The notes beneath the pieces are model-generated. The model searched no databases. It was given only the letters and a program-made list of their open reading frames with translations, and was not told the origin of the DNA. DNA of 64,000 bases from Dechloromonas sp. (GTDB lineage Bacteria > Pseudomonadota > Gammaproteobacteria > Burkholderiales > Rhodocyclaceae). The position numbers and the translations under genes are program-made. Positions 42,904 to 52,812 of the stretch are shown here, piece after piece; position 1 is the stretch's first letter; each line of letters starts with the position of its first letter. The stretch covers positions 1-64,000 of the forward strand of contig JAFLDQ010000001.1 in the NCBI GenBank assembly GCA_017302355.1. The letters run 5' to 3'.

Positions 42904-44083
42904 TTGCAATCTCTCTGAAAAGATTGACTTGCGCCTGAGACGTCGCATCCCAGCCAAAGCATTCAGCATGTTGGCGCACCGACCTGCGAGAAGGAGGATT
43001 GGAAAACAGGTCATTCAAGGATTCAACAAGTGCGGCAGACGTTCGCGCGTGCATCAATCGACCAGCAGAGGGCGTATTGATGACCTCTGGCGTTCCCCAA
43101 ATATTGGTTGCGACGGCTGGCGTTCCGCATGCCATCGACTCCAGGAGCACGTTGGCCCAGCCTTCGCGACTGGAACAGAGCACCAAAGCGTCGGCGGCAC
43201 TGTACAGGTACTTGAGTTGTTCATTTGCCACCTGCCCAACAAAACGCACTCTATGGGTCAAGCCCTTCGCTTCGGCAAGGGCTTTCAGCGACCCCAGATC
43301 TGGGCCGGAACCGGCAAGCACGAGGATGAAGTCTTGCGGAAGGCTGGTCAGGGCTTCTATCGCCAAGTGATGTCCTTTGCGCTCGACGAGGTGGCCAACC
43401 GACAGAAGGATGCGTTCATCACCAAGGTTCAGCAATTCACGGGCGCTGCGTTGATCGACTGGATGAAAGCGCTCCAGGTCGACGCCGTTTCGCATCACAT
43501 TCAGCTTGGCAGGGTCTGCTCCCAGTTCAGCCAGGCGATTCATCAACGCCTTGCATACCCCAATGGACGCCGCGGCGTGGTGTGCCGTTTCAAGAATCAG
43601 GCGTCGCGGTCGCGGATACTCCGGAATCAGATTCAGGTCTGTTCCGCGGGCCGTGACCACGTACGGCTTTTTCAACTTACGTGCAACGATCCCCGCGGCG
43701 ACGCCGTCAGGATAGTAGTAGTGCGCGTCAATCAGGTCGAAGTCAAATCCGGAACGCTGGATTTCCCTGGCTTTGGCCAGGATCGACGAGGCCAGCGTGT
43801 GGGGAGCCAGATTCATTCCCACCTTGGGTGGCAGAAAATAACGCGGGTGACTTACAGCAATGCCGTGACGCACTTCCTCCAGCGGCGTGGACGCATACTC
43901 GGCGTACTCGCCGAATCGCCGATTCGTCAATGGGAACCAGGGGACTGGAGCAATGACCCGCGATTGCACCTTTCCGGACTTTAGCAATTCCCTCAACCTC
44001 GTTTCGACGAAAATGCCGAACACCGGCCGCACCGAACTGGGGAACAGGGTAGAAACGACGAGGGTTTTGATTACTCGCGCCAT
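42896..44083 (-). CDS. Glycosyltransferase family 4
   Basis: The 395-residue GT-B glycosyltransferase has an N-terminal acceptor domain (STLFPSSVRPVFGIFVETRL) and a donor-binding C-terminal half with CSSREGWANVLLESMACGTP. It transfers a sugar from a nucleotide donor to the lipid-linked polymer at the inner face of the membrane. A decayed relative of its first ~55 residues is found at 45495-45722. Confidence 0.9.
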   Translation of the reverse strand: MARVIKTLVVSTLFPSSVRPVFGIFVETRLRELLKSGKVQSRVIAPVPWFPLTNRRFGEYAEYASTPLEEVRHGIAVSHPRYFLPPKVGMNLAPHTLASSILAKAREIQRSGFDFDLIDAHYYYPDGVAAGIVARKLKKPYVVTARGTDLNLIPEYPRPRRLILETAHHAAASIGVCKALMNRLAELGADPAKLNVMRNGVDLERFHPVDQRSARELLNLGDERILLSVGHLVERKGHHLAIEALTSLPQDFILVLAGSGPDLGSLKALAEAKGLTHRVRFVGQVANEQLKYLYSAADALVLCSSREGWANVLLESMACGTPAVATNIWGTPEVINTPSAGRLMHARTSAALVESLNDLFSNPPSRRSVRQHAECFGWDATSQAQVNLFREIANA

Positions 44084-44136
44084 TACGCCTTACCAGCAGT
44101 GACAGAGGTGCTGCAATGGTGATTCAGAATCATCTC

Positions 44137-45456
44137 TCACCGTCCAACCGCGAAATACTCGATGCCGGCGCTGCGTACGAGTTTCGGGTCATAGAGGTTG
44201 CGCCCATCGAAAATCACCGGATACTTCAGAGCGGCCTTGATCGCATCGAAGTCCGGGCTGCGGAACTCCTTCCATTCGGTCACGATGACCAGTGCATCGG
44301 CATTGGCAAGGGTGCCCATCGGCCCCTCGGCATACTGCAGGCGCGGTTCGTCGCCGTATATGCGCTGCGCCTCGCGCATGGCGACCGGGTCATAGGCGGT
44401 GACGGTGGCGCCGGCAGCGAAGAGGTCAGCGATGAGTTCGCGACTTGGCGCTTCGCGCATGTCGTCGGTGTTGGGCTTGAAGGCAAGACCCCAGAGCGCC
44501 AAGTGCCGGCCTTTCAGGTCTCCGAGGTAGTCCTTGATCTTGGCCGTCAGGACGTGCTTCTGGGCATCGTTGGCTTCCTCGACGGCCGTCAGGACCCGGA
44601 GGGTGATGTTGGCGTCATCACGGGCGGTCTTGATCAGGGCCTTGACGTCCTTGGGGAAGCAGGACCCGCCGTAGCCGCAGCCAGGATAGAGGAAGTGGTA
44701 GCCGATGCGCGGGTCGGAGCCGATGCCCTGGCGGACCATTTCGATATCGGCGCCGAGCACCTCGGCGAGGTTGGCCAGTTCGTTCATGAAGCTGATGCGG
44801 GTGGCCAGCATGGCGTTGGCGGCATACTTGGTGAGTTCGGCGCTCTTGACGTCGGTGACGATCAGGCGTTCGCGGTTACGCTGAAACGGCGCATAGAGCG
44901 CGCGCATCAGGTGGATGGCCTGGTCGTCCTCGGCACCGACGACGATGCGGTCGGGACGCATGAAGTCCTCGACGGCGGCGCCTTCCTTGAGGAATTCCGG
45001 GTTGGAAACGACGCTGTAGGGGATGTCGACCGCGCGCTTGTCCAATTCGTCGGCAACGGCCGCCTTCACCTTGGCGGCAGTGCCAACCGGCACCGTGCTC
45101 TTGTCCACCACAACCTTGTAGTCGGTCATCAGGCGGCCGATGTTGCGGGCGGCGGCGAGGACGTACTGCAGATCCGCTGAACCGTCTTCGTCGGGCGGGG
45201 TGCCGACGGCGATGAACTGGATGGTGCCGTGGTGGACGGCCTTTTCAACATCGGTGGTGAAATGCAGGCGGCCGGCGGCGACATTGCGGCGGACCATCTC
45301 GAGGAGCCCTGGCTCGTGGATGGGGATGCCCCCTTCCTCCAGGATACGGACCTTTTCCGGGTCGACGTCGACGCAGACGACGTCATTGCCAACTTCAGCC
45401 AGACAGGCGCCACTGACTAGACCGACATAACCGGTACCGACGACGGTGATTTTCAT
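44137..45456 (-). CDS. ugd: UDP-glucose 6-dehydrogenase
   Basis: The 439-residue enzyme oxidises UDP-glucose to UDP-glucuronate. The NAD-binding motif is [17 protein letters not shown], the catalytic Cys266 lies in [13 protein letters not shown], and the lysine-containing motif [14 protein letters not shown] is present. It provides an acidic sugar for the exopolysaccharide. Spacing to the downstream glycosyltransferase is 53 bases. Confidence 0.95.
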   Translation of the reverse strand: MKITVVGTGYVGLVSGACLAEVGNDVVCVDVDPEKVRILEEGGIPIHEPGLLEMVRRNVAAGRLHFTTDVEKAVHHGTIQFIAVGTPPDEDGSADLQYVLAAARNIGRLMTDYKVVVDKSTVPVGTAAKVKAAVADELDKRAVDIPYSVVSNPEFLKEGAAVEDFMRPDRIVVGAEDDQAIHLMRALYAPFQRNRERLIVTDVKSAELTKYAANAMLATRISFMNELANLAEVLGADIEMVRQGIGSDPRIGYHFLYPGCGYGGSCFPKDVKALIKTARDDANITLRVLTAVEEANDAQKHVLTAKIKDYLGDLKGRHLALWGLAFKPNTDDMREAPSRELIADLFAAGATVTAYDPVAMREAQRIYGDEPRLQYAEGPMGTLANADALVIVTEWKEFRSPDFDAIKAALKYPVIFDGRNLYDPKLVRSAGIEYFAVGR

Positions 45457-45494
45457 GTGATTTCAGCCAAGATTGTTTGCAAGGGTTGTTCTTC

Positions 45495-45722
45495 TCAAAA
45501 ATCGACGACGCGCCCGGCATTGCCAGTCCGGGCCAGATCCAGACGATGAATTGGCATGGGGGGCGTCATCGAAAACCATGGAACCGGGTCGACCGATTTC
45601 GTTCCTGCTAAAACCGTGTTCCATACTCGAAGACCCGTCTCGACGGCGATGTGAACGGGTCGAAGGGATCCCGGAAGAAGTGTTGGGAACGGGAACATCG
45701 TTGCTGGGCGCGAAATTTGCAT
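45495..45722 (-). pseudogene. Decayed N-terminal fragment of a glycosyltransferase
   Basis: This frame reads PTLLPGSLRPVHIAVETGLR, then DPVPWFSMTPPMP, closely paralleling STLFPSSVRPVFGIFVETRL and APVPWFPLTNRR of the intact family 4 glycosyltransferase at 42896-44083. Only about 55 codons are left, with no downstream domain. It fills the 300-base gap between ugd and the next glycosyltransferase. Confidence 0.65.
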
Positions 45723-45756
45723 TGGGAGTGTTGAGAAATCGTTCCGTGCCGAATGT

Positions 45757-46974
45757 TCAATCGTCGTTGGTCCCCGTGAGGGTCAAGTACGGTACACGGT
45801 AATTGGCCACACTGTTGCGCCAGTTGCGGACACTTTCCACGAACTGGCGGCCGTTGGCTCTGAGTTCGGGCCAGCGCCGTGGATTGCTGAGCAGTTCCAC
45901 GATCGCTTGTGCCAGCGCGTCGCGATCTCCAGCCTTGAAGAGGATGCCTGTCCTGTTGTGTTCGACGAGTTCCTTGTGGCCGCCGACGTCCGAAGCGACG
46001 AAGACCTGGCCCTGAGCCATTGCTTCGAGGGGCTTCAGTGGTGTGACGAGTTCGGTCAGGCGGATCGGGTGGCGAGGATAGGCGAGAATGTCGATCAGAT
46101 CGTAATAACGGCTCACGTCTTCGTGCGGCACACGCCCGGCAAAAACCACGACCTCCGTGAGACCAAGCCTCTCGGCTTGCAGGCGCAGATTGGCTTCCTG
46201 TGGCCCGCCGCCGACGAGCAGAACGCGAATGTCGCGTTGCTTTTCAATGATGGCGGGGAGGGCTTCCAGCAACAGGTCAAGACCTTCGTAGGCATAGAAT
46301 GAACCGACAAACCCGATCACGGTCTTGCCGGTCAGCCCCCATCTATCCTGCAGTCCCGGGTCGGGCGGGCTGGCCAGATTGAAGGAGGCGATGTCGACCG
46401 CGTTGGGAATGACGGTAACTTTGTCGGCCGGAATCCCGCGGGTCAGGATGTCGGCCCGTAAGCCTTCACAGATGGTGAAGACGTGATCCGCCTGCTGCAT
46501 GGCACGGGTTTCGAGCTTGCGGGTGGCGCGGTAGCGGAGGCTGCCTTCGGTCGTGGTCCCGTGGTCGACCGCCGCGTCTTCCCAGAATGCGCGGATTTCA
46601 TAGACAACGGGAATCCCGAGTTTGCGCGCCACCTTGATCGCTGGCAGGGCATTGAGGACAGGGGAGTGGGCATGAATGATGTCTGGACGCACTTCGCGGG
46701 CGACCTCATCCAGGCGTCTTTCCATTTGCTTCATCAGGCGAAGTTCCTTGCCGATTGGCAAGTTGGCCAGTGCGCCCGTCGCCGCCGGGGTGCGGTAGAA
46801 GCGCAACCCGTCGACATCTTCGACGGACGCCGATGTTTCACCTTGCTTGGGTGAGGTGAGGTGAAAGGTCTCCCAGCCGAGTACGCGCTGTTCGCGCAAT
46901 AGCGCTGCGGTGCGGAAGGAATAGCCGCTGTGCAGGGGAATCGAGTGATCAAGGACGTGGAGTGCGCGAATCAT
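45757..46974 (-). CDS. Family 4 glycosyltransferase, exosortase A system-associated
   Basis: The 405-residue GT-B enzyme starts MIRALHVLDHSIPLHSGYSF, the signature of the XrtA-associated glycosyltransferase (TIGR04063 type), and has PIRLTELVTPLKPLEAMAQG in the donor domain. It adds a sugar during assembly of the polymer repeat. It overlaps the amidotransferase gene by 4 bases. Confidence 0.9.
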   Translation of the reverse strand: MIRALHVLDHSIPLHSGYSFRTAALLREQRVLGWETFHLTSPKQGETSASVEDVDGLRFYRTPAATGALANLPIGKELRLMKQMERRLDEVAREVRPDIIHAHSPVLNALPAIKVARKLGIPVVYEIRAFWEDAAVDHGTTTEGSLRYRATRKLETRAMQQADHVFTICEGLRADILTRGIPADKVTVIPNAVDIASFNLASPPDPGLQDRWGLTGKTVIGFVGSFYAYEGLDLLLEALPAIIEKQRDIRVLLVGGGPQEANLRLQAERLGLTEVVVFAGRVPHEDVSRYYDLIDILAYPRHPIRLTELVTPLKPLEAMAQGQVFVASDVGGHKELVEHNRTGILFKAGDRDALAQAIVELLSNPRRWPELRANGRQFVESVRNWRNSVANYRVPYLTLTGTNDD

Positions 46975-48878
46975 GTGAACTCGCCTCGTTCCATGACATT
47001 GCGCAGGAAGGCTTCGAACATCAGCAGCGCCCAGATTGAGGCGCTGTAGTCGCGGCTGCCGTTGTTGTGGGCGTCGACCAGGTGCTGAAGGTATTCGCGG
47101 TTGAACCAGCCGGTTTCGGCTAGACGAGGACCGAGCAGCGAGTCATCGACGCGTCGCTTGAGCGGACCGCGAAACCAGCGGGCGAGCGGAACCGAGAAGC
47201 CCATCTTCGGACGATAGAGTACGTCGCCGGGAAGATAGGGTTCCATCGATTTCTTGAGCAGGTACTTGGCTTCCTGGCCGCGGATCTTTCGTGAAGAACC
47301 CAGGGTGGCCAACCACTCGACCAGGTTGTGGTCCATCAGCGGTTCACGAACCTCGAGCGAATGGGCCATGCTGGCCCGGTCGACCTTGGTGTTGATGTCG
47401 CCGACCAGGTAGGTCTTGAGATCAAGGTACTGGATCAATGCCAGGGGGTCATCGGTATTGGCCCTGGCAGCGTGCTGCCTGAACACCTGGATGGCATCGT
47501 AGCCGCCAAGGGCTGACTTGAGTGCCCGGCTGAACAACTGGTCGCGCATGGGTGCCCGCAGGATCGATACGGAGTGAAAGTAACTTTCCACCGAGGTGCG
47601 GGCGATGCCTTCGAATGTGGTCTTGGCGCGGAAGACGCGGGGCGCCCAGTCGGCCTTGGGGTAGAGCTTGCCGAGAGCGCCGAAGAACGGGCGGCGCAAA
47701 CTCAGCGGCAGGGCCGAGCGCATCCTTTCTTCCATCAGGTGCAGCTTGTAACGGCGGTAGCCGCCGAAACTTTCGTCGCCCCCGTCCCCGGAAAGCGCCA
47801 CGGTGACGTGCTTGCGCGCCAGTTGGCAGACACGGTAGGTGGGAATCGCCGAACTGTCGGCGTAGGGTTCGTCGTAGAGCCTGGCCAAGGTGTCGATGAG
47901 GTCGAAATCGTCGCTCTCGACCATGTCGAGATAGTGATTGGTCCGGTAACGGTCGGCGACCATCCTGGCGAATTCGGATTCGTTGAATGCCGGGTCGGAA
48001 AAGCCGATCGAACACGTGTTGACCGCAGCATTCGAGAGCCCGGCCATGATCGCGACAACGGCACCGGAATCGACGCCGCCGGAAAGAAAGGCGCCGAGCG
48101 GGACTTCGGAGATCATCCGCAGGCGAATGGATTCCTCGAGACGGTGGGTGAGTTCGGCACAGGCATCGGCATCGCTGATCGGATTATCGAGGGTGAAGCG
48201 GACATCCCAGTACTCGCGCGGCTCCCCTGCGGGCTGGCCGCGGCGGAGCAACAGCGTGTGCGCCGGCGGCAGCTTCCTGGCCTGCTTGAAGATGGCGCGC
48301 GGTTCGGCGACATAGCCGAGGGCGAAGTATTCCTCGACGGCACAGGGGTCGATTTCGCGTTTGAGGCCGCCGTGGGCGAGCAGCGACTTGAGTTCGGAAC
48401 CAAAGAGGAAGGTGCCGTCGTCGAGCAGGGAGTAAAAAAGCGGTTTGACGCCGAGGCGGTCGCGGGCAAGAAAGAGGGTCTCGCGGTTGCGGTCCCAGAG
48501 GGCGAAGGCGAACATGCCGCGGAAGCGATCGACGCAGTTTTCGCCCCAGGATTCCCAGGCGTGGACGATGACCTCAGTGTCGCTGCGGGTATGGAAGGCA
48601 TGGCCCAGCGCCTGCAGTTCGGGGATGAGTTCCTGGTAGTTGTAGATTTCCCCGTTGAAAACGACGCAGACCGTCTGGTCTTCATTGTAGAGCGGCTGCT
48701 GGCCGGTCGAGAGATCGATGATGGACAACCGGCGATGGCCGAGCCCGACGCCGGGCTCGACATGCACGCCGCCTTCGTCCGGGCCGCGGTGAAACTGTGA
48801 TTCGTTCATGCGGTGCAGGACCGCGCGATCGATTTCGCGTTTGCCTCGGGTGTCGAATATTCCGGTGATGCCGCACAT
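46971..48878 (-). CDS. Asparagine synthase-like amidotransferase of the XrtA/PEP-CTERM system
   Basis: The 635-residue protein has a class II glutamine amidotransferase domain with nucleophile Cys2 (MCGITGIFDTRG) and an asparagine synthetase-type ATP pyrophosphatase domain (FLSGGVDSGAVVAIM). It matches the XrtA-linked amidotransferase (TIGR03108 type). It likely amidates a carboxyl of the exopolysaccharide, perhaps on glucuronate, or of a peptide part; the substrate is not known. It lies 23 bases after the preceding glycosyltransferase. Confidence 0.9.
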   Translation of the reverse strand: MCGITGIFDTRGKREIDRAVLHRMNESQFHRGPDEGGVHVEPGVGLGHRRLSIIDLSTGQQPLYNEDQTVCVVFNGEIYNYQELIPELQALGHAFHTRSDTEVIVHAWESWGENCVDRFRGMFAFALWDRNRETLFLARDRLGVKPLFYSLLDDGTFLFGSELKSLLAHGGLKREIDPCAVEEYFALGYVAEPRAIFKQARKLPPAHTLLLRRGQPAGEPREYWDVRFTLDNPISDADACAELTHRLEESIRLRMISEVPLGAFLSGGVDSGAVVAIMAGLSNAAVNTCSIGFSDPAFNESEFARMVADRYRTNHYLDMVESDDFDLIDTLARLYDEPYADSSAIPTYRVCQLARKHVTVALSGDGGDESFGGYRRYKLHLMEERMRSALPLSLRRPFFGALGKLYPKADWAPRVFRAKTTFEGIARTSVESYFHSVSILRAPMRDQLFSRALKSALGGYDAIQVFRQHAARANTDDPLALIQYLDLKTYLVGDINTKVDRASMAHSLEVREPLMDHNLVEWLATLGSSRKIRGQEAKYLLKKSMEPYLPGDVLYRPKMGFSVPLARWFRGPLKRRVDDSLLGPRLAETGWFNREYLQHLVDAHNNGSRDYSASIWALLMFEAFLRNVMERGEFT

Positions 48879-48901
48879 GTGCCGTTACTTCCTGTTCCCG
48901 T

Positions 48902-50059
48902 TCATGCCGTCACGCCGCAGCGGCCCAGCAGTTGGTCATAGGCGCCGAGATAGGCGGCCACCATCGCGTTCATGCTGAAACTTTCTTCCACGCGCTCGCG
49001 ACCGAGCTGCCCCATGCGTCTTCCATGTTCTGGAGCGTTGGCGAAGCGGACGATCTGCTGGGCCATGGTCTCCGGATCGCCCGCCGGGACGATCTGGCCG
49101 GTGATGGCGGAAGCAACGAGATCGGCATTTCCTCCGACGTCGGTGGCAATTACCGGCAAGCCGCAAGCCATCGCTTCGAGGATGGTGTTGGAAATCCCCT
49201 CGGCGAGCGATGGCAGAACAAAACAGTCGAGTCCGCCCATGATCGCCGCGACATCGTTGCGCTCCCCGGGCAGCCAGGCGAGATCGCTGATCTGTGCAGC
49301 GTCGAGCAACTGTTTGCACTCCGCGCGCAGCGGTCCGTCGCCAATCATGACCAGGCGCAGGCGCCGGGAAAGGCTGGAGTCGATTTCCAGAGCGCGGATG
49401 AACGCCCGTGCCAGCATGGGCTGATCCTTCACCGTCTGCATGCGGCCAACCGTGCCGACGATCCAGTGGTCGTGGCGCGAGAAGGGGCAACCGGGGATCG
49501 AATGGTCGAGCCCGACGGGATGGAAACGATCGGTATCGACACCGTTGTATACCTGTAGCACCTTGTTTTCCGGGACCTTGATTTGGGTGGTCAGATATTC
49601 GCGGAGATCCCGCGACAGGGCCAGGTAATAATTCACGAATGGCCGATAGAAACGGCGAACGCGCTGATATGTGACGTTCGATCCATCGAGGTCTCCCACA
49701 TCACGTCCGTGTTCGCCATGAATGCGGACCGGAACGCCGGCAGCCCACGCCGGCAACTGCGTTTCCAGTGCGGCCAGGTTGCGGCTGTGGACTATGGCAG
49801 GGCGCAGTTGGCGGAAGAGGGCGAACAGCTTGGGGAAAAGCCAGATGCCATGACCGGGCGCCTTGTTCAGCGAGATGAACTCGACATCGTCGCGCTGGAT
49901 GCGGTGACGGAAGTCGGTGACCACCGTCAAGGCGATCACGGCATGGCGATAGCGGTCGGCCGGCATGTGGTTGATGAGGTTCACGACGCCGTTTTCGAGA
50001 CCGCCGGTGTCGAAGCGGTACATGACATGGGCGACAAGTGGGCGCGGGTCGCTCTTCAT
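48902..50059 (-). CDS. Family 4 glycosyltransferase, XrtA/PEP-CTERM-associated (TIGR03088 type)
   Basis: The 385-residue GT-B enzyme begins with VAHVMYRFDTGGLENGVVNL, the conserved start of this XrtA-linked subfamily, and has PSLAEGISNTILEAMACGLP in its donor-binding half. It transfers a sugar to the growing repeat unit. It overlaps the exosortase gene by 4 bases. Confidence 0.92.
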   Translation of the reverse strand: MKSDPRPLVAHVMYRFDTGGLENGVVNLINHMPADRYRHAVIALTVVTDFRHRIQRDDVEFISLNKAPGHGIWLFPKLFALFRQLRPAIVHSRNLAALETQLPAWAAGVPVRIHGEHGRDVGDLDGSNVTYQRVRRFYRPFVNYYLALSRDLREYLTTQIKVPENKVLQVYNGVDTDRFHPVGLDHSIPGCPFSRHDHWIVGTVGRMQTVKDQPMLARAFIRALEIDSSLSRRLRLVMIGDGPLRAECKQLLDAAQISDLAWLPGERNDVAAIMGGLDCFVLPSLAEGISNTILEAMACGLPVIATDVGGNADLVASAITGQIVPAGDPETMAQQIVRFANAPEHGRRMGQLGRERVEESFSMNAMVAAYLGAYDQLLGRCGVTA

Positions 50060-51597
50060 CGGGCTGCGCGGGTGGCATCGAGCATCTGATTGATGGGGCC
50101 GATCGCCTGCATGGCGAAGGCGGGAAGGGCCTCGTTGGCCGACTCCTTGGGAGCATAGAGAATGATGACCGCCGAATCATCGCCGCGCCCGCGAAGGCGC
50201 GAGAGTGCGGTCAGCAGTTTCGCGTCGATGTCGGAGGCTGTGAGTTGGCCGTCGATCCAGTACCACTGCCAGATGACGAGGCGGCTGGCAGCGATGTCCT
50301 TGCTCGACAGTTCAGCGGTCCGGATGCCTGCCGGCACGCCGTCCACACTGACCTCCATACGACTTTGGGAGACCACCGACCACACGGGGTCGCTGCTCGC
50401 GGCCAGCACATTGGTTGACGTGACCAGTTTGCGTTGGTAGTCCTGATTGCGGTAGTAGCCCACATACAGGCCAATCGTCTCTTCTTCCCGGCAATAGGCT
50501 GCTTGCCGTTCGGCCGAAGCGTTGGCATAGGCAGGCTTCCAGTTGGTGAACGCTTCGGCGTCGTTCCATTCGGCCGGCAGTGCGAGTGCGGCGAGGTTCG
50601 GGGCGGCGGATCGATCCGCCTCGGTGATGGCGGCGAAGGCGAGTGGACCGGCGGCGGCAAGGAGCGCAACGCCGACGGTGACGATCCATGCCCTCGTGGC
50701 GGCAGGGGCGGAGGAAGGGGCAGACATGGGCGGCGGCGCCACCGGCCTGGTGGCCGCTGGTGCTTCACTCCAGCGGGCGCCGATGGCGAACATGATCGTG
50801 ATGACGATTCCAAAAAAAAGCCATCCGTAGATCAGGTGATCGACACCGGCGGCCACCTTGTTGCCGGAAAGGTGGCCCAGCATGACGATCATGTAGGCGC
50901 GCAGCCAGTTGGCGACGACCGGGACGACGATCGACACGCCGATGAAGATGAGCCTCCGGCGGAGGGACACGTAGTTCAGATAGGCGAAGAGCGTCCCCAC
51001 CGTGACCGAGGCGATGATGTAGCGGATTCCGCTGCAGGCTTCGACCACCGACCAGTTGCCCGAGGGGATGACGAACTGCATGCCTTCCTGATATGCGGGA
51101 ATGCCGGTTGCCCGCAGCGCAAGGACGGTGAACCACGCGGTCCACTCCATCAGCATCGGGGTCATGATGTCTCCTGCCGGAACACAGAACAGGAGAAATC
51201 CAAGGGGGAAAGCAATCTGGCGGCTGATCCGGAAGCCCAGCGCGGACACGGTGGCAAGCAGCAGGGTGAGGACAAAGGTGAACTGGGTCAGCGCGTTGAC
51301 CGCGGTCAGTTCTCCCATCAGCCAGAAGATCGTGGCCGCCAGAAGCGGAAGGATGAGCCACAGCGTCGGTTCGGGGCGCAGGAAAGACAATTCGTGGCGT
51401 TTTCGCCAGATCAGCCAGAGACTGATCGGCGGCACGACCAATGCATGGGCGTAGGTGTCGGCGCGAGCCCAGATGGCGACCATGGCGAGGGCGGTATCGC
51501 GATACCAGAAGAATATCCAGACGATCAAACCGAAAAGCAGGGGCAGAACCTGCGCCCAGGACAGCGAATGGCGCCCGGGACTTCCCGGTTCGATCAT
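50056..51597 (-). CDS. xrtA: Exosortase A with fused EpsI domain
   Basis: The 513-residue protein has about eight membrane helices carrying the exosortase catalytic residues: Cys188 in VVEACSGIRYI, Arg233 in ANWLRAYMIV and His254 in GVDHLIYGW. An EpsI/DUF3485 domain occupies residues ~300-513 in the periplasm. It is the transpeptidase-like enzyme that recognises the PEP-CTERM tail of exported proteins and transfers them to an envelope or extracellular acceptor. It overlaps both neighbours by 4 bases. No PEP-CTERM protein occurs in this window. Confidence 0.95.
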   Translation of the reverse strand: MIEPGSPGRHSLSWAQVLPLLFGLIVWIFFWYRDTALAMVAIWARADTYAHALVVPPISLWLIWRKRHELSFLRPEPTLWLILPLLAATIFWLMGELTAVNALTQFTFVLTLLLATVSALGFRISRQIAFPLGFLLFCVPAGDIMTPMLMEWTAWFTVLALRATGIPAYQEGMQFVIPSGNWSVVEACSGIRYIIASVTVGTLFAYLNYVSLRRRLIFIGVSIVVPVVANWLRAYMIVMLGHLSGNKVAAGVDHLIYGWLFFGIVITIMFAIGARWSEAPAATRPVAPPPMSAPSSAPAATRAWIVTVGVALLAAAGPLAFAAITEADRSAAPNLAALALPAEWNDAEAFTNWKPAYANASAERQAAYCREEETIGLYVGYYRNQDYQRKLVTSTNVLAASSDPVWSVVSQSRMEVSVDGVPAGIRTAELSSKDIAASRLVIWQWYWIDGQLTASDIDAKLLTALSRLRGRGDDSAVIILYAPKESANEALPAFAMQAIGPINQMLDATRAAR

Positions 51598-52805
51598 GGC
51601 TCGCGAGGAGACGGCGCCGGAAGATAGGGGTCGATGACCTTCATGTGGGCTTCCCAGGTGTAGCGCGCGACAACCCTCTGCCGCGCCGCCCTGCCCAAGG
51701 CAGTTCCGGTTTCGGGAGCTTCCAGCGCCTGACTGATGGCGGCAACGTATTCCTCCGGGCTGGTGGCTGTCAGCAATTCCTGCCCCGCGACAGCGTCGAC
51801 CGCGGCAGCACAGGCGGCGGACGCGATGACCGGTCGGCTCATGGCCATGGCTTCCAGGACCTTGTTCTGGATGCCGCGGGCGATGCGCAAGGGGGCAACG
51901 ACCGCGGCGGCATACTGAAGGTAGGGGCGCACGTCGTCGACCGTGCCGGTGACCACGATGCGGTCACTTGCCAGCGCCAGCACTTCCGCCGCCGGGCTGC
52001 GGCCGACGACATAGAAGCGCACTGCGGGCCAGCGCTGCACCAGGCCGGGGAGGACGTCCGCGGCGAACCAGGTTGCCGCGTCGACATTCGGCAGGTAATC
52101 CATGGCGCCAGTGAAAACCACGGGCAGTGCCTCGGGAGGGAAGGGGGTAGGACGCGCATCGTCGGCAGAGAAATAGTCCGCATCGACGCCGTTGCCCATC
52201 GTCTCCAGGCGCACCCGGCATTCAGGGGCTTTCTGGGCGAACAATGCGACCTCATTGTCCGTTGCGAAGAACGAGCGGGATGCCCGTGCCGCCATGCGCC
52301 GTTCATATTTGAGAAGCAGGCTGCCTTCGCGCCGGTAAAGCCAGGACAACGGCCAGCGATGCCGCGGTGCGTACTGGGTCCACTTGGCTGAATCGACATC
52401 GACGAAATCGATGATCGTCGGGATTCGCGGCTGCTCATCCAGATATTGGGCCATCGCCGAGGAGAAGATGACTGCGCTGTCGATGTGGCGCCGCTGGCAG
52501 GTATCGTTGACCCAGTCGCGAAGTGCGGAACTGCGGTAGTAGCCCAGGGTGAGGGCTTCTCCGGAGAGCAGGCTGCCCAGACTCAGGATCCTGGCAAGCC
52601 GGGGATCAAGCCTGGCGATATGAACGTCCGCGCAAAGGGCGCGCACGGTGGGAATGTGCCGTTCGTCATCCGGATCGTCGATGAAGGTGCCGAGATAGAC
52701 GCGGTGCCGACCGGCCAGATGTTTCAGCAGGTTGTAGGAGCGCACCTTGTCGCCCTTGTTGGGCGGATAAGGCAGGCGATGAACGAGATAGAGGATGTTG
52801 GCCAT
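51594..52805 (-). CDS. Glycosyltransferase, XrtA/PEP-CTERM-associated (TIGR03087 type)
   Basis: The 403-residue family 4 enzyme begins MANILYLVHRLPYPPNKGDK, the hallmark of this subfamily, and has AAVVAPLRIARGIQNKVLEA in the donor domain. Another sugar-adding step of the polymer is implied. It lies 7 bases after the FemAB-like gene. Confidence 0.92.
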   Translation of the reverse strand: MANILYLVHRLPYPPNKGDKVRSYNLLKHLAGRHRVYLGTFIDDPDDERHIPTVRALCADVHIARLDPRLARILSLGSLLSGEALTLGYYRSSALRDWVNDTCQRRHIDSAVIFSSAMAQYLDEQPRIPTIIDFVDVDSAKWTQYAPRHRWPLSWLYRREGSLLLKYERRMAARASRSFFATDNEVALFAQKAPECRVRLETMGNGVDADYFSADDARPTPFPPEALPVVFTGAMDYLPNVDAATWFAADVLPGLVQRWPAVRFYVVGRSPAAEVLALASDRIVVTGTVDDVRPYLQYAAAVVAPLRIARGIQNKVLEAMAMSRPVIASAACAAAVDAVAGQELLTATSPEEYVAAISQALEAPETGTALGRAARQRVVARYTWEAHMKVIDPYLPAPSPREP

Positions 52806-52812
52806 CTGCGCT

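Noticed and set aside
47574..48800. A 408-codon plus-strand frame inside the amidotransferase gene
   Set aside because: The minus strand encodes an asparagine-synthase-like protein with full motifs; the plus frame is its complement.
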